From: Hyparrhenia diplandra
Lineage: Eukaryota; Streptophyta; Magnoliopsida; Poales; Poaceae
NCBI GenBank assembly: GCA_015847255.1
Contig: JADLZK010009314.1
Span: 620,001-684,000, forward strand
Length of the DNA stretch: 64,000 nt
Direction of reading: 5' to 3'
Part shown: positions 10,800 to 22,590 of the stretch, piece by piece
Layout of the letters: the number at the start of each line of letters is the position of its first letter
Position numbering within the stretch: the stretch's first letter is position 1
Program-made: the position numbers and the translations under genes
The notes under the pieces: generated by a model
The model's input: the letters and a program-made list of their open reading frames with translations, nothing else
The model's database searches: none
Told to the model about the DNA's origin: nothing

Positions 10800-11330
10800 A
10801 ACAACGGTTGCAACATATGTCCGAACATAGATGAAACACTTGAATCATGCTTGTGAAACACTTGAAAAGCGCCCTTGAAACACCTTTGAAACCATTGTAG
10901 CATATGTCTGAAGTAAATGAAATACTTGAAACATACTTCTCAAACACTTGAAAGCATCCTTTGAAACAGTTTTAAAAACCATTGCAACATATGTCCGTAG
11001 GTAGATGAAACACTTGAAACATATTTATGAAACACTTCTAAAGGGCCTTTGAAACACCTTTGAAAACCATTGCAACCATACACAACATCCGAATAAAACA
11101 AATACAACATATTTTTGAAACATATATAGACAACATCCAACAAACACAATTTCAAAATATGTCCAAAAAACACATGAGATGAAACATACGTCACTTTCGA
11201 AACATACTATTGAAACATTTTTTTTCAAAACACAAATGCAGCAAGTGCAACATCCCCAATCTCCTTTTACAACATCCATATAATTAAACTAGAACATACC
11301 CGAAACATATGAGACAATTGAGATATACAA
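10800..11330. repeat. About 90-bp degenerate tandem repeat
   Basis: Three units starting TTGCAACATATGTCCG or near variants begin about 10807, 10896 and 10984. Each unit contains GATGAAACACTTGAA and CCTTTGAAACACCTTTG segments. More degraded versions of GAAACATA and CAACAT motifs follow to about 11330. The segment is non-coding; similar GAAACA-rich satellites occur in grass transposons. Confidence 0.65.
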
Positions 11331-11399
11331 TTACAATATACTAGAGGGTAGAGAGAGCATGTGCAGGAAGCGCCATGCCACCGGATTTGTGGACATTAG

Positions 11400-12585
11400 G
11401 GGCTTCGATGGGCGAGGATCCCAGTACAACGTCTTTAGTTTTCCTTCAATGATCCGTTTATTTGGTCCATGATGAACAAGCATGGCGGTACACTTTGTTA
11501 CGGCCAGGTGTGATGTGTACTCGAGCGGTGACTTCATCACCGTGATGAACCCATAGAGCTCCACCATGTCGACACCACCACCATAGGCGCCTTTCTCTCC
11601 GACCGCCGGGCGCCCACCGAAACTCACGCAGCGGGCAAGGGAAGGCTTTGATGAACCAGACGGCCATCGCGCGCGCCAGTGGCACGCCCCGCCTTCGCGG
11701 CCGAACGGCATCATCCTCGATCTCCTTTGGCCCGGGCGGTATAAGACCAACGCCTTCTCCTTCATCGCCGGCAACGAACCGTTCCGGCCGGAACTCGCCG
11801 GGATCCGGCCCACGCTTCTCATCCTTCCCAATGTCCTCTAGAATGAATCGCACCCGCATGCCACCACTGGACAGGTTTTACGTGCCCACCACCGCGCCCT
11901 CGAAACGAACTTCTCGCATGATCAGCGGGAACGGCGGGTGTAGCCGGAGGCCTTCGAGAACGACGGCGTGAAGGTATGTCGACCTTCCAAGATCGTCATC
12001 ACCATGGTTTTTCTCGGCGATGAGCTCACGGGCGTAGCTTTGCCTGGACCTCCGGCTGGTTGACGAGATGGGCGAACGTCCACTCCAGAGCGGTGACCAC
12101 GCCCTCCGCGACAACAAAGAACTCCACCATGAGGCTCACCATCTCACCCTCTTTGAGGGCACGCTGGCTCGGGGATCGTCTTCATCGGCGATGCTATGGT
12201 TGTCGATGAGCGAATCGACGCACGATCATTGGCCACTTCCACCACCACGGCCGCCGGGCGCCGTTCTTTGACGACGGGCGCCGCGCGATGAGAGGGACCA
12301 ACAGCGCGGCCTGCTTTGTGCGGAAGCCGAGGAACCGCCGCCCGCCTCGGTGCGAGTCTCGCCATGGTCGAGCCGGCGAAGACCTTGGCTTCTGCGATGG
12401 CTCCCGTGAACTCCACCATCATGTGCTCCATGGAGCGCACGTGGCGCATCGACGTCATCGCCGGCATACGCGCGTGAGCATGGCAAACACCGCTGGGTAG
12501 AGTTTGTGACGGATGACCACGTCGCCGGCACTGAGGGCGACGATGAGGGCGTCAACGGCATCTCCGCCGAGCGGAGTGAGGAGAC
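11400..12585 (-). pseudogene. Cytochrome P450 pseudogene, C-terminal portion
   Basis: This is an A-type P450 resembling the CYP77/CYP89 group, spread over several frames. Reading leftwards one recognises an I-helix region (EMVSLMVEFF), the K-helix ExxR region (YLHAVVLEGLRLHPPFPLIMRE), a PERF segment (FRPERFVAGDEGEG), and the heme-loop region (MMPFG) followed by a frameshift. The cysteine ligand cannot be read in frame with its neighbours. Several frameshifts and stops make it a certain pseudogene. The N-terminal half lies at 13987-14314, separated by a solo LTR. The TSD copies GAGAC mark the cut, and the coding frame joins across it when the LTR is removed. Confidence 0.8.
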
Positions 12586-13986
12586 CGTTGGTATTTGTTA
12601 AGCCTACGTAAATATTATAATAATCCCAAGTTTAACGGATCTTGGTGAGCATTTCACCCGAGAGAGGGTTTTAAATATCGAATCCACAGGGAGGATGGTG
12701 TGAGGAATAACTGAAGCATATAACTAATCCCTGAGCATCAATCAAGGATGGGAGAGGATTAAGAGGTAAGAAGATTCCTATGGTTGTCTAGGTCTCATTC
12801 TAGTAAGTTATGTTGATATTGATCTTAAAGGGACGTACTCAAGGGATTAGTAAGGGCTTAAACTTACTATTCTCCCAAAGAACATTGTCCCACGTGTCCT
12901 ATCCAACGGGATGTGGAATCCAAAGGAATCAATAGTACTGTCACTACCACGAGCTACCACATCCGGAAGGTAGGGTGCATTCATAAGTAACTTCGATCTA
13001 GGCACCACGCCTATACCTAAGTATACACCTCTAATCTATAGATTCCCATAGATTAAAGTACTCAAAGAGTTATGAACATTAAGAAAAATACTAACACTGA
13101 AGATAATATGATATTTACTCAAATAAGAAGTTGATCCACCATAGAAGTCTCAGGATCAAGTGCCCATAAAGCCTTTGATCCCAGAGGTACAAGCGTAGAG
13201 GAGTCACCGACATGTCCGGTGCTTCCCCTTCTTCTCCTCCACTCACTCTTTTGCTCTCAAGAATAGATCTAGAACTCTAATTAAGTTCATTGATCTAATC
13301 TCTCAACTTGATATTCACTCTTGATTAGATCTAATTAGATATAATCTTATCTAGTTCTAATTATATGTCTAATTAAGCTCTAATTACATGTCTAATTCTA
13401 CTTCACTAATCCCTTAGAGAGAGTTGATCCTTTCAAGGGACCCCTCTACTACTAAGAGTTAATGAGATAGAATAAGATAGTAATGAATTAGGGTTTAGCC
13501 CCAGAGGCGGGGTCTTCTTATATAGGCCTTGGCGATGAACGTGAACCCTTGGATCAAACCGACCTTGGCAACGGTGTAGATGCAACCTCAATGTCGGTGG
13601 TAAACCGCCATAGAAAGGAGATTGACAGGTGGGACCCACCTGGCGGCCGCCAGGGTGGCATTGGTGGGCGCCGGGCCATGGTGGGCCCATGCCGTCGCCT
13701 CCTTCCCCGGGTGTCTTGTGGTGTCTTGTGGTGTCTTCTAGAATGTTTTAGTCCACAATTCGGGTTGAGTTACTTCACGGTCAAGTCTTGTCATCATAGG
13801 TCTTGTATATTCGGAACTTTCTCCATTATTCTCTGCATTTTCCTGTTAAGTCCCTCGAAAATATATAAATCACCAAAACTCATGGAATTATGTTAGTTAT
13901 ACCCCCTAGACTTATATTGATATTCAAATTAAGCCCTTATTTCATGGTAGTTGACTAGTAATTTTATGCTATAACAGGTGTCAATA
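12586..13986 (-). mobile_element. Solo LTR D inside the P450
   Basis: This 1.4 kb sequence is related to the LTRs at 35847, 42590 and 49833. It begins CGTTGGTATTTGTTAA and ends GGTGTCAATA, which are degraded forms of TGTTGG...GTCAACA. The 5-bp target duplication GAGAC flanks it (12581-12585 and 13987-13991). On the minus strand it has a TATA box (complement of CTTATATAGG near 13518). There is no internal region, so it is a solo LTR produced by LTR-LTR recombination. It contains the hairpin TAGGCACCACGCCTA at 12999. Confidence 0.85.
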
Positions 13987-13991
13987 GAGAC

Positions 13992-14314
13992 CTTGCCGCC
14001 AGGGTCGGAGTATCGCTAGCGTTGAGGCCGGACCGGAGCGCACGCCCGGTAGGGGCCGTAGGGCACGCGGTGGTGAGGCCATGGCTCGGCTGCGCGGGCG
14101 CTGGCCTCGTGATCAGCGGCACCGGGAAGGGTGTGGCCGGGCGGTTTGAGAACATGTCGGCCTGCTCAATGAGCGCTTGCCAAGCGACGGTGGCATCACG
14201 GATTTTAATGGTCAGCTGCAGGTGGGAGCGTGCGGTGCGCCACCGCCCGGTACTTGAGCAAGGGAAACGATAACAATGGCCCACGATGAAGCTAAGCAGC
14301 TGAACTGCTTCCAT
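13992..14314 (-). pseudogene. Cytochrome P450 pseudogene, N-terminal portion
   Basis: This is the upstream part of the same P450 as 11400-12585. Readable segments are TVAWQALIEQADMFSNRPATPFPV and ALRSGLNASD, typical of the region between the B and C helices of A-type P450s. The membrane anchor and proline-rich hinge are missing or unrecognisable upstream of 14314. The solo LTR insertion is immediately downstream (leftward). Removing it and one GAGAC copy restores LAARS-LTPLGGDAVDALI in one frame. Confidence 0.75.
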
Positions 14315-14422
14315 GCTTTCTCTGGAATCAAGATCGATGTCAACTATGCAAGAATGGCACCGTTTATATAGACGTGCAAATTAATAAGTCCGTCGTTCAG
14401 TTTTTTTTACAACAACAACATT

Positions 14423-14512
14423 TAATATCTATATCTATATATATCTATATCTATATCTATATCTATACCTACTAATAAATTTATATCTATATCTATACCT
14501 ACTAATAAAAAA
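14423..14512. repeat. TATATC microsatellite
   Basis: TATATC/TATATA hexamer repeats are followed by two copies of CTATACCTACTAATAAA (about 14464 and 14495). The same CTATACCTACTAATAAA string recurs at 15661. This may be a transposon end (possibly a Helitron 5' region), but no matching 3' terminus was identified. Confidence 0.6.
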
Positions 14513-14519
14513 AAGAAAA

Positions 14520-16640
14520 TTTCCCGTTCACCTTTTTTTTTCTTTTGTTTGCCGCTATATGGGCCTTAATTGGGCTTGTTGATCGCAATCCAAGTTTGTT
14601 TGTTACTCTGATTTTCCTAAGCCGAAAGGCGACTACTGTGATTCAGGTGGTTAGCGCCGAGATGGACTCACCCGTGAAAGCAAAGCAAACCGCTGCATCC
14701 ATCGGAGCTACAGCAGATGCCTTGCGTTGTTGTTGCGAACAGAGAGATGAGCCTCACTGTCATTCACATCACTGACCGCGGGCCGGGAGAGAATGCCATG
14801 CATATAGAGGACTAAAAATCTATGCGTGTGTATGTCCGATAGAGGTACACTCCTATGTCGATCGTGCGTGTAGGATATGGACCGGACCCGCCACGATTCG
14901 TTAGCCGTGCTCCCTCCAGAACCAAAGATTAATTTATTATTAAGCAACGACTAAATGGATGCTTGACGTACATCACCGGATTGTTTAGTATCGTACCGTA
15001 TTGTTTTTGTAGCTGCGAAAAAGCCAGACCAAATATGTCGTCCGATCTCACCCATCAGAGTTGGGAGGAGGGGTGCATGGGCTTGAGCCAACGTTTAAGG
15101 CCCATATATGGGTGTATCTTCATCAGGGATGAAAACGGATCGGATACGAAAGGATATTGTCGAATTCGGATTCGAACACAAATGAGAACCGAAATCGAGG
15201 CCATCATGATTTAGATCGAGATCAGATACATAGCAAATCTTGGTCATGCCTCATCGCGTCCCAAGACCCGCTACTCACCAGACAGCCTGCCTGCTGTCAC
15301 CAGCTAGATGGCTTGTTTGAGTATCTCTATGGAGGGCTAGGGTTCCCCGTCTTGGATTGTTAATGGGCCAAGGGCTCCAACAGGCGGCGCGTATGGAGCA
15401 CCAACCATGGGCCTCTGCTGCATCATTTTGCTTTTTACTGCTAAAATAGAGTATTTCATTTTTTTTAGAATTTAAGTTCACTCAGAAAAAAATTCAGGTG
15501 TCCAACCTAATTCATTTCATATCCCAAATATGATAGCAATCCAAAACAACAAATCCTACCTCGATACGCTTCCGGTGGTGATGAATACCAAATAAAACCA
15601 TATCGAGACACCGCCCATGGACCAACCCAGCAGCAACGCCACGGGCATTTTTGCTGGTATCTATACCTACTAATAAACAGAGAAAATTTCGGCCGTTTTT
15701 TTTTCACCTAAGATTTCTTTCGCCTCTTCCGAGTCCTGATCGCTACGTACTGTCTACTCTGTCCGTACCCTCTCCCGCTCGGTATATGGAAGTGCAACTT
15801 GTCATGAGTTCAATCGAATTAATCGCTTGCGTCTGTTCTATTAAATGAATAGAACGGGCGCAAACACAAGCGAGGACAGAGGAACCGATGCGAAACATGA
15901 GCTCGCAATTACGGACCTGCAAGGGTAAGCGGCCCCCCTATCTACACGAGCGCGACGGCGGGCCAATCATCGCCGGCGCCACCATTGCCGCTGCGCGAGT
16001 AAGTCGCCACGACGCCCGTCTGCGCGACGGGCCACGCAGCACGGAGACGCCAATTGCGTCGAGCTTCGGCGCGGACGAGCTCGTTCACCGGTGCGGTGCT
16101 CCCTGGAAGGCAAGCTCGGGACGCTCCTGGATGCACCGCCACACGCCGCGAAACCCAGCGCACGGGCCGGGGGGGGAGGCCCTCGCCGAGAGACGATGGC
16201 GAAACGCCCCTTGGCGCACGGCGTGTGGCCGCGGCAAAGAGAACGAGGATGAGGACGAGGAGGGAAGTGGTGAGTGGGCCGCAGTGAGCAGCGGCGGCGA
16301 AGCACGCCTCGAACGCGCCTACGTGCACCTGTTCTGTTTCAATCAGTGAGATAGCGCATCGGCCTGGCAAGTGAGGTTGCCGAGTTTGTTTGTTTCTGTC
16401 CAAACCACAGTTTTTTTATTCCAAACCAAAGTTTTGTTTTTCTCTTTGATACTAGAATTCTGGAGAGGAGGACTGGGCCGCGCACCTCGCAATGGAACGG
16501 GCCAGGCTATGTGTGGTCGGTGCTGAAGCAATTGGGTTGCGCGCTCGGTAGGGGGCCTGGGCCGTGCGATGGAAATGGGCCGCGTCTGGTCGGCACATGC
16601 ATCCGACCAAGTCACGCCCGTTTCAGCCCATGCACCCTAT
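14520..16640. other. Non-genic region with a GC-rich block
   Basis: Positions 15880-16340 are GC-rich and open in several frames on both strands, the longest being about 150 codons. None of these translations resembles a family I know, and base composition alone explains the open frames. The block begins near a repeat of CTATACCTACTAATAAA and may be a captured gene fragment inside an unidentified transposon. A GAAATCGAGG/TCGGATACG stretch at 15130-15230 resembles the low-complexity arrays seen in grass intergenic DNA. Confidence 0.4.
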
Positions 16641-17436
16641 CTCTATATTAGGATCTTCTTTCGTCGGCACAAATGATTAAAATGGTAATCGTATACCATC
16701 ATTATTTATCTTTAACTAACTAATGAGATCCATAGCTACTTAGGTTAGCTGAAGCTCATTCCATATCGAATATGTAGCTGAAGATCGACAATCTGCTTTT
16801 CGATTGTCTTGTTGAATTCTCTGAGGACGAGGATCCTTTTGAGACGAAGAAGATTCTGACACCGACTATGAGAAGGAAGAAGTAGAGGTGGAAGAGGATG
16901 AGTAGTGTTGAAGGGAAAAAAAGTGGTGGTGAAAAGCGGTTTTTAGATGTAGGGGACTAGCTAGACCGTGAGGTGTGAGGTGAAGGTAATGTTGGACGAT
17001 GGATTTGCTTATGCCGACTAAGAAATTGACTTGTTTCGACATTGTGTATCAGTTATAGCATTGCACATCATGTGCATTACTTAAGAGGAAGAAAAAAAAA
17101 TATTTGGAAATGTCAGCTAGATATAGGCGAATATTACGTGTTCTTGCTTTGTTATGTTATATAAATTTGGAAATGTCAGCTAGATATGGGCGAATATTTG
17201 GAAACTCGTATCTGCCGCTGGGAGATTTTTCGATGTGTATTTTTATTTAACAAAAATTATCAATTTTATATAAATTTATTTAGTTCGAAAGGATTACTAA
17301 CATCCCTGGCGGCTCATCATGTGTTGTGGAAAAGCCTGTGTGGGCCTTCCTGCCCTCCACGTAGAAGGCCCATTAACTACTGGGCTACCGGCCCACCGCC
17401 GACCAGCATATTGATCTCCGGTAAATTGGATCATCT
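16641..17436. other. AT-rich non-coding stretch
   Basis: No gene is seen. A short direct repeat (TTTGGAAATGTCAGCTAGAT) occurs at about 17102 and 17166. Nothing else of note can be supported. Confidence 0.4.
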
Positions 17437-18175
17437 TTTGTTCTCCTTGCTCCCGTTCATGTTCTGGTCGAGATTGTTCCATCCCATCTCCTCATGTGAT
17501 TTGGGCAACAATTCGCAGCTTCCTTTATCCAGAGAAACCTAGCTCTTAATCTTAGCAGTCGGGGGGCTTGGCCCTGGCATTTTTTCTTCTTTCTCTACCG
17601 AAAAAAAAAACCCCCTTAGTTTCTGACGTCATGCCTAGGCATCTGCTGAAAATCTCCTTGATTGATTTTGTATGCAAAAAGTACAATAGAGGCAAAACTT
17701 ATGTAACTGTACTTTGTCTCTTTGGTTCATTTATATCTTTTAACACCTGTTTGATTAATCCAGGTTGATGATAGTAACTCAGCTGACAGGGTTGAAGATT
17801 CACAACTACCAAGCTTTAAACCAAACTGCATCTTATCTTGCTGAGACAGCTTCATTCCTCACCCAATGCCTCTCTATACCTAGTTATGTGGATTAGTTCT
17901 TGTAATTGATCTGGGAAAATAATCCCCTCATGTCAATTGTGTAAGAGATGTCAACTCTTATGATAATTCCATTTTAACTGCTAGGTCATGTTTACCATCT
18001 TAATGCAGGTCTATCTGAGAAGGACCAAGAATTAGTAACACTGCCACCTGCATCAGCCTCAGGCTGGCTTTCTGTTCAGACTTCTTCTGTAGAGCCTGCT
18101 GCCACCAATTCATCCGGTCAGGCAGAGAGTGGTTGGAAGCCCCTCTCAAGAAAACATAGGACAAATAGTGCCTTC
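17437..18175 (+). pseudogene. Duplicated gene fragment, copy 1
   Basis: This is a 5'-like piece of an unidentified gene, also present at 21868-22590. Two exon-like segments follow splice-acceptor-like sequences. One begins GTTGATGATAGTAACTC after CCAG at 17764 (VDDSNSADRVEDSQ...). The other follows TTAATGCAG at about 18010 (LSEKDQELVTLPPASASG..., ending in a stop near 18240). Between them lies intron-like, T-rich sequence conserved between copies. Copy 1 lacks about 50 bp found in the 5' part of copy 2. I do not recognise the protein. It may be a captured or tandemly duplicated gene fragment. Confidence 0.6.
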
Positions 18176-18556
18176 GCATGTTTTTTCAGAATGAAGCTTC
18201 ACCGTTCCAAGGGAAAAGTAAGCTTCTGCTGTTGGCCTTGACAGTAAGATATATCCTCCCTGTTGCCGACTGTATTGTTGACAGAAGCTCGTTAATAATG
18301 ATCTTTTGCATATCTTTAATTAGAATTTGGATATCACAAATTTCAAGGTAAAACAACAGTAGCAGATAAGGTCCAAGACGATAACACATAGGTGATGATG
18401 ACAGCAGTAGCAAATGAGACAAAGAAGATGATTACATACAAACGAGGAGAGACACTACAGGTACTTAGAATAAATAGGTGGATCACACAATACTTATGGT
18501 AGCTTGATCTTGGACAAATTAAACATATGCTGCTGGTAGAAGATTATTAGTGGTGC

Positions 18557-19069
18557 CTAGTTTGTCGCTACCGGTGTCACCTCCTTTTCGTCATCATCAT
18601 CTGTGACCTCCTTCTCGTCATAAGCAAAGCCAAAGGTCTTGTACTGACCAATGATGGCTTTCTGATAGGCGAGCTTCTTAGCATTGAAGATCTTTTGAAT
18701 GACATACATCTGGCGGTATCTCTCAGGATATTCGGCCATCTCCTCGTCAGAGAGTTCTGTCATGAAGTTGTTGGGATTTTCCATGATGAAATGGATGTAA
18801 GCATCGGGCACAGGCACCCTGATCACCTTCCTCTTCTTGTTGGGCGCCTGCGTGAGCTTCTTCTCCAACCAGCCATCCAGCGCCCCTTCGACAAGGCCAT
18901 CCATCCACAGATCCTCCACCTCTGATAACTCCTCCCTCAGCAACAGCATCTCACCCTCCTTGAGCAAGCTATCACGCTCCTTGTTGAGGGCGCTGTCACC
19001 GGAGTCTGAATCAATGGCCTCCTTGTTCCTCCTGAGATCTCCATCGCAATCCTCAGTAAACACGATCAT
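18557..19069 (-). CDS. Hypothetical 170-residue acidic protein
   Basis: This is an uninterrupted ORF of 170 codons. The protein is charged, with an N-terminal acidic segment (EDCDGDLRRNKEAIDSDSGD), a central leucine/glutamate helix (LLLREELSEVEDLWMDGL), a KKRK basic patch near residue 98, and a C-terminal part with PERYRQMYVIQKIF and QYKTFGFAYDEKEV ending in an Asp/Glu-rich tail. No signal peptide or membrane segment is apparent, and I cannot assign a family. The ATG at 19069 is the only good start. A GC-richer 5' flank upstream (19070-19300) is compatible with a promoter and UTR. The 385 bp between this gene and the fragment at 17437-18175 hold no other gene. It may be a grass-specific gene or a retrogene, since no intron is seen. 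Confidence 0.55.
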   Translation of the reverse strand: MIVFTEDCDGDLRRNKEAIDSDSGDSALNKERDSLLKEGEMLLLREELSEVEDLWMDGLVEGALDGWLEKKLTQAPNKKRKVIRVPVPDAYIHFIMENPNNFMTELSDEEMAEYPERYRQMYVIQKIFNAKKLAYQKAIIGQYKTFGFAYDEKEVTDDDDEKEVTPVATN

Positions 19070-19827
19070 CGTGCCCTAACCTGTCGGCTCCCTCTCCAAA
19101 TAAACGGGGGTTCTAGATCGGGATTTGTTTGGGCGACGACGGAGCGGTAGCGGCGCGCGGCTTTCGCGTCTGGGCTTTGGAGCCTTGGACACACGGAAGG
19201 GGGGTCGAGATTCGACAGACGCTCTCCAGATATATTGCCCCGCAGCGCAACAGCCGGGCAATCCTACTCCTATCCTAGCTAGGCGGTGGCGCTATGGGAA
19301 TCGGAAGCCACCTGGGCCAGCCCTAACCATCGCCCTACCAGTTTCATTCTTCCTTTTTTTTTTTTTTTTTACCCTTTTCTTTTTTGTTCATAGCCTTTTA
19401 TTCCGTTCTCATATTTTTAAATTACAACCACGCGGCAAGCGTGGAGAGCAATAACCCTCAAAAATATATTTTTAAATTACAAAAATCATTTACACTTTTA
19501 CTTCTTTTTATTTTTCTTATATTATTTTAAATTTTCCATTTATTCATATCTTTTCATTTCTAAACGGTTGCTTTACTTTCATTAGGTCATTTATTACTAT
19601 TTTATAGTTTTACCTTTTTACCACTATGAAGCATTTCACCCGTCATTCTAACAAGTAGCAGTAGCAGTAGCAGGCGTGAAGGTTCTAGAATGACTACGCA
19701 CTCCTCCGAGGGTGGCAAGCTATACCCAAGATGGCACCTGCCCCCTCGTCGTTTTGGTAAGTTAATGATGAACTAAAACAGATCAAGATACAGGGCTAAG
19801 GCCAGAGTATGTAGTTCTCTTAGTTGT
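19070..19827. other. 5' flank and AT-rich spacer
   Basis: Positions 19070-19310 are moderately GC-rich and probably the upstream region of the minus-strand ORF. Positions 19340-19640 are T-rich (a 20-T run near 19350) without genes. A CAGTAGCAGTAGCAG microsatellite lies at 19655-19670. Confidence 0.4.
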
Positions 19828-20572
19828 CACTACTACATAAAATAACTTATGTGGTGTTTTTTTTTATTTACTGGCGGCTTTTGTAACTGCCACACGCAGC
19901 AAAGGTCATGGTAAATCAACCATTTACCGTGGCAGGCTTTTATAAAATCCCAGATCCAACTCGAGCTCGCTAGATCTAGGATGCTCGTGCTAGATCCATG
20001 CGGGCGCTCCTCCTCCTCGCCGGGATCCACCGCCCGCTGCCTTGGATCTAGCATCGTAGCCAATCCGGCATCCCTACCATCGCTGTCATGCCGGTGGAGG
20101 AAGGGCCATCGTGCCTTGGCCCCCGCTCCGCCCTCGGAGGTGCGCTCGTCGGATCCATGCCGGGGAGGTGTGCCGCCACCGACCCACGGCACCTTGCGCC
20201 TTGATAGAGGAGGGTCGAGGCACCACCGCCGGCCATGCGAGAATGGTGGAAGGGTAGGGGAGGGAGCGCGTCCGGGAGAAGGAAAGGGACCGCTACTCGC
20301 ACGAGAGAAGGGAGGTTGCAGCTGTGAGGGATGGGTAGGGGAGTAGCGAGGAAACCATAATGTTGGTTTATATAAGAGAGCTGTGAGGGATGGGTGCGGG
20401 AGTAGGGAGTGGGTAAGGAGATGAACTTTTCTTGCTATATTTGCTGCGCATATAAGCCATATTTTATAAAAACTGCCTTTGTTAATCATTACCATGGCGG
20501 ATTTTATAACCGCTACCATTAATTAAAAAAAACCACCATGGTTAATTGATGTATTAACCATGGCGGTTTTCA
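19828..20572. mobile_element. Truncated CACTA-type element
   Basis: The left end is CACTACTACATAAAATAA. Subterminal copies of GGCGG...TTTTATAA and ACCATGGCGG / CCGCCATGG-like motifs occur in both orientations at 19875-19950 and 20490-20570. The expected TAGTAGTG right terminus is missing; the sequence changes abruptly at about 20573. The GC-rich core (20000-20340) has overlapping open frames without recognisable domains. Confidence 0.65.
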
Positions 20573-21867
20573 GCCAAACACTTCGGCTCCAACAACTCCA
20601 CCAAGGATGCGCTCTAAAAATGGTGAAGCAGGCCCCAAATCCATGGATTTCATGGAGTACCTCAAGGGTGCTCCACGAAATCAGATTTGACGGGTTGAGA
20701 AAAATTACCCACCACTGCCATCGATTAGTGGAAAATGACCGTTCATTTTAATTGTTTCCTCCCCTCGCGTACTTTTCCGGCGCCGCTTCGCACCGCTGGG
20801 CGCGCGCCGCACCTTCCTCCCCGGCGAGTCTTTGCCCCACCCCGCCACGCCCGCCCCGCGTGTCGCCCACCCGGCACAAAGCGCTCGGACTGGCGGCAGC
20901 GTAGCAGCGCCTGCCCCCGGTGAGGTCGCGTGCGGCCCGCACGGGTGCCATGGCCGCGCCCGCCTCGCGCGCCGGGGAAAACTCACGCGATCGCCACCAC
21001 CGGCACCCAGCCGCAAATTACGCCGCCGCCCGCCGCGCGACGACGCCGCCGTGTGGCTACACGAGAGCGCCGCCCCTAGCATGGGCGTGCGTCAAGCCTA
21101 TATCGTCGCCGAGGAATGGCCCCCTGTCGTCGGACGAGCAACGCAGCCTGGGCAGGTGCCCGCCGACGTTGGAGGAAGCGGGCCTCGTCCGCTCGCGTTT
21201 TTCATCCACCGAAGGAAGAAGAGGAGTTTTTTCTTTTCTATCCTCTTAGCATGTGGGCCCTAGATATCATAGAGATGGTGGGAAATCGGGAGCTGTACCA
21301 AACACTTTTCGGGATCTCAGATCCATCGTGGAGCTGCTCCAAGATGGAGCTACGCGGATCCGCCGCTTTGGAGCTGTTTTTTCAGAGCCGGAGCTATGCC
21401 AAACACGCCCTAACTAGCTAAGAGTAAAATAGAAACCCAAAAATCAACAACCTTTTAAAAAAATATACAACACGGCGGCATGCATGGATCTCTAGTATCT
21501 TCATCATAATTTAAGACTCCCCTCAGCTGTCTAGTTTTCCGTCCACCCAGGACCCAAACCACCACACATATACGCGCCTCCCACGGTCGTTATCACCGGC
21601 CACGGCCAGGCCGGCCGGCCGGATTCTACAGCCGGGGAAAGAAGAAGAGGGGGAGGGGAGCTCGCCGGAACCTAACTTCGCGGGAACGCCATCGCCGGGA
21701 AGGCTCGCCGTCGTCATGCTCGTCGTCTTCACCTCTGCCGTTGCGTCGTTGTCGCGTCGTCGACCGCTCCTAGCAGGCTGTGGGCCATGCGGGCCTACAG
21801 GGCCGGCCCCACCTGGGGGTGGTCGGTGCGGTCTTTAGCGCTGACTAGTCGGCGCCGAAGATCGCTC
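20573..21867. other. GC-rich region, possible MITE-flanked captured sequence
   Basis: Positions 20750-21230 are very GC-rich and open in several frames, but no known domain is visible. CCAAACACTT-type strings occur at 20572 and 21297, and GCCAAACACGCCC at 21399. These resemble the ends of a common grass MITE class, so this may be a chimaeric transposon. Positions 21500-21860 show no gene. Confidence 0.35.
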
Positions 21868-22590
21868 TAAGATTGTTCGATCCCATCTCCTGATGTGATT
21901 CGGTTCCACGATTAGCATCTGGGGCGTCAGTTGTTCTGCTGCTTCTATTCGGGCAACAATTCGCAGCTTCCTTTATCCAGAGAAACCAAGCTCATAATCG
22001 TAGAAGTCAGGGGCTTGGCCCTGGCGTTTTTCTTGTTTCTCTATATATATCTTGTAGCAAAAAAGAAAAAAAAAAAAAAAACTTAGTTTCTGACGTCATG
22101 CCAAGGCATCTGCTGGAAATCTCCTTGATTGATTTTTTTGTATGTAAAAGCACAATATAGGCAAAACTTATGTAACGGTATTTTTGTCTCTTTGGTTCAT
22201 TTATATCTTTTAATACCTGTTTGATTAATCCAGGTTGATGATAGTAACTCAGCTGACAGAGTTGAAGATTCACAACTACTACTCTCCGTGCCAGCTTTAA
22301 ACCAAACTGCATCTTATCTTGCTCAGACAGCTTCAATACTCACCCAATGCCTCCCGGTACCTCGTTATGTGGGCTATTGTAATTGCTCTGGGAAAATAAT
22401 CCCGTCATGTCAATTGTGTAAGAGATGTCAATTCTTATGATAATTCCATTTTAACTGCTAGGTCATGTTTACCATCTTAATGCAGGTCTATCTGAGGAGG
22501 ACCAAGAATTAGTAACACTGCCACCTGCATCAGCATCAGGCAGGCTTTCTGTTCAGACTTGGTCAGTAGAGCCTGCTGCCACCAATTCAT
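21868..22590 (+). repeat. Duplicated gene fragment, copy 2
   Basis: This is the second copy of the fragment at 17437-18175, in the same orientation and about 4.4 kb away. Both exon-like segments and the intron-like spacer are present (GTTGATGATAGTAACTC at 22233; the CTATCTGAGGAGGACCAAG segment at about 22487). It has about 50 bp in its 5' part that copy 1 lacks. It breaks off after CCACCAATTCATCC at 22591, where unrelated GC-rich sequence begins. Confidence 0.7.

Noticed and set aside
15888..16403. A 150-codon gene on either strand
   Set aside because: Open frames exist on both strands over the same GC-rich stretch, no domain is recognisable, and composition explains them.
14423..16640. A complete Helitron starting at the CTATACCTACTAATAAA string
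   Set aside because: No hairpin plus CTRR terminus could be found to the right, so the element is not supported.
20700..21260. A GC-rich gene on the plus or minus strand
   Set aside because: Several overlapping frames are open at once, with no conserved motif, splice structure or promoter.
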